The translations under genes were made by a program, and so were the position numbers. Positions 35,041 through 35,727 of a stretch of 35,727 nt of DNA are shown here, one piece after another. Origin of the DNA: an uncultured Rikenella sp. (GTDB lineage: Bacteria > Bacteroidota > Bacteroidia > Bacteroidales > Rikenellaceae); the NCBI RefSeq assembly GCF_910579375.1, contig NZ_CAJTUJ010000009.1:1-35727 (forward strand), written 5' to 3'. Every line of letters begins with the position of its first letter. Positions within the stretch are counted from its first letter, which is position 1. The notes below the pieces were generated by a model, which saw nothing but the letters and a program-made list of their open reading frames with translations, ran no database searches and was not told where the DNA came from.

Positions 35041-35301
35041 TCATTCGGCGCATTTTACAGAGGGAGTTTCTATTCCGGGAGCTCCTTTTCTTTTCTGGCT
35101 GCTCCCGCCCCGGGCTACCGCGACGGAGGAAACAACAACCGATTGGGAAATCTGACGGGTGTCGGGTACGACGGATTCAGTAGCTCGTCCACAGCCAGCA
35201 ATACCGGTAATGGCAGTTTGTACTTCAACATGCAATACTTCAACTCCGGCAGTACAACTATCCGCGGCCACTGTCTTCAGTTGCGTTGCCTCTCGGAATA
35301 A
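35041..35301 (+). pseudogene. Orphan C-terminal FISUMP/C-type-lectin-like cassette 3
   Basis: In the frame ending at TAA 35299-35301 it reads FLAAPAPGYRDGGNNNRLGN, LTGVGYDGF, SSSSTA, then LQLRCLSE-stop. The frame is open from 35026 but has no usable start, and it begins at the GH92 stop. The 29-codon interval between SST and LRCLSE is the same as in cassettes 1 and 2. A hairpin crosses the stop: TGCCTCTCG (35287-35295) pairs with CGAGAGGCA (35309-35317), nine base pairs, 13-base loop. GYRDGGNNN is close to the common FISUMP consensus. Confidence 0.72.
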
Positions 35302-35727
35302 ACGGGGACGAGAGGCACTCGAAAGCTGGCCGGGTCTACCCTAAATATCCGGCAACCTCTACTCTACCCTACTTCAATTTGATTTTGCGGGCGGACGCCC
35401 GGGAGGTACAGCAACTCTCGACGCGGGAGCGACGTGTTGCGGGCCGCCCGTGGGCAGGCGTCCGACCCGCGCGGCTCTGCGATCCGCAACTACAACGCCC
35501 CATTCACCGCCCCCGTTTTGCGAGGTTCGTCCTCGGCGCGCACCCCCCGCGCCGCTAATGCGTCGCTCTCGCCGAGGACGGCGATTCCTCTCGGAATCGC
35601 GCTATTCGCTCTTAGCCTACAGCAGTTCACCGCCAGCGGAGACGCGATTGAACTTGCGAAAATGCAATTGCCTTAGCGGGTTGAAGCCTGTGGGGCCTAA
35701 AACAAGCATGGCGAGTTGCGGGTCTCC
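35302..35727 (+). repeat. Structured repeat tail (copy D), running off the window
   Basis: Non-coding. 35385-35470 (GGCGGACGCCCGGGAGGTA, GTTGCGGGCCGCCCGTGGGC) matches copy B at 4169-4240. 35510-35620 matches copy C in reverse: TCGGCGCGC, and GCGATTCC-tctc-GGAATCGC (35581-35600) against GATTCC-ttga-GGAATC (30525-30540), followed by GCTATTCGCTCTTAGCCTA. The rest, 35621-35727, matches nothing else in the window. The right end is cut. Confidence 0.75.

Noticed and set aside
1..35727. CRISPR array, rRNA, further tRNAs, DGR reverse transcriptase or template repeat
   Set aside because: Looked for and not found in the window.

Overview
The window looks like chromosomal DNA of a GC-rich member of Bacteroidales, most likely Alistipes or a close Rikenellaceae relative. 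I infer this from the Bacteroidetes-type -7 promoter box (TAnnTTTG) found before many genes, the near absence of Shine-Dalgarno sequences, the glycan-degrading lipoproteins (GH20, GH92), and a sigma-54 activator / lptE / TPR-like / secG gene order that I recall as common in Bacteroidales. Species assignment is inference.

Layout. 1-339 is the end of a structured repeat. 340-3818 (minus) holds a WG-repeat protein, a VWA protein, a GH3 hexosaminidase-like lipid-exported enzyme and an AlaX-type tRNA editing protein. 3906-4825 is an orphan protein-domain cassette followed by a structured repeat tail. 4826-8263 (minus) is rseP, dxr and a degenerate LytM/M23 protein. 8476-9411 is a sugar nucleotidyltransferase. 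9808-13387 is a galactose operon (galM, sugar MFS transporter, galK) ending in a strong terminator shared with a convergent HdeD-like membrane protein. This block is flanked by two direct copies of a ~357-bp repeat (9420-9778 and 14082-14437). 14541-17442 is a sigma-54 activator, lptE, a TPR-like protein and secG. holA, miaB (minus), a tiny lipoprotein, an MscS-like channel and class I fumarase follow. 24052-25445 is a short AT-rich, probably acquired pair of genes beside an initiator tRNA. 25725-29842 holds a ROK kinase (minus), a LolD-like ATPase and a GH20 lipoprotein. 29845-31002 is a second repeat tail (minus orientation) plus a second orphan cassette. 31021-35036 holds an RlmI-like methyltransferase (minus) and a GH92 mannosidase. 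A third cassette and tail run to the window end.

The most unusual content is the family of intergenic elements. Three cassettes (3906-4088, 30803-30986, 35041-35301) encode only the C-terminal end of a C-type-lectin-like 'major paralogous' (FISUMP) domain, with no start codon. They share an identical end (LRCLSE-stop), have exactly 29 codons between the SST motif and that end, and differ mostly at codons of NNC/NNT form and at positions where one copy has A. This is the pattern expected for variable regions of a diversity-generating retroelement (DGR). Two of them carry a hairpin across the stop codon. The cassettes are linked to 0.4-0.9-kb GC-rich non-coding tails made of serial palindromes whose arms change together between copies. 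No reverse transcriptase or template repeat is in the window, so the DGR link is an inference. A second, unrelated repeat family (flanking the gal block) also has co-varying stems and a conserved loop.

Functionally, the genes combine envelope maintenance (rseP, lptE, secG, lolD, M23-like, MscS), core metabolism (dxr, fumarase, gal pathway) and host-glycan use (GH3, GH20, GH92, ROK kinase).
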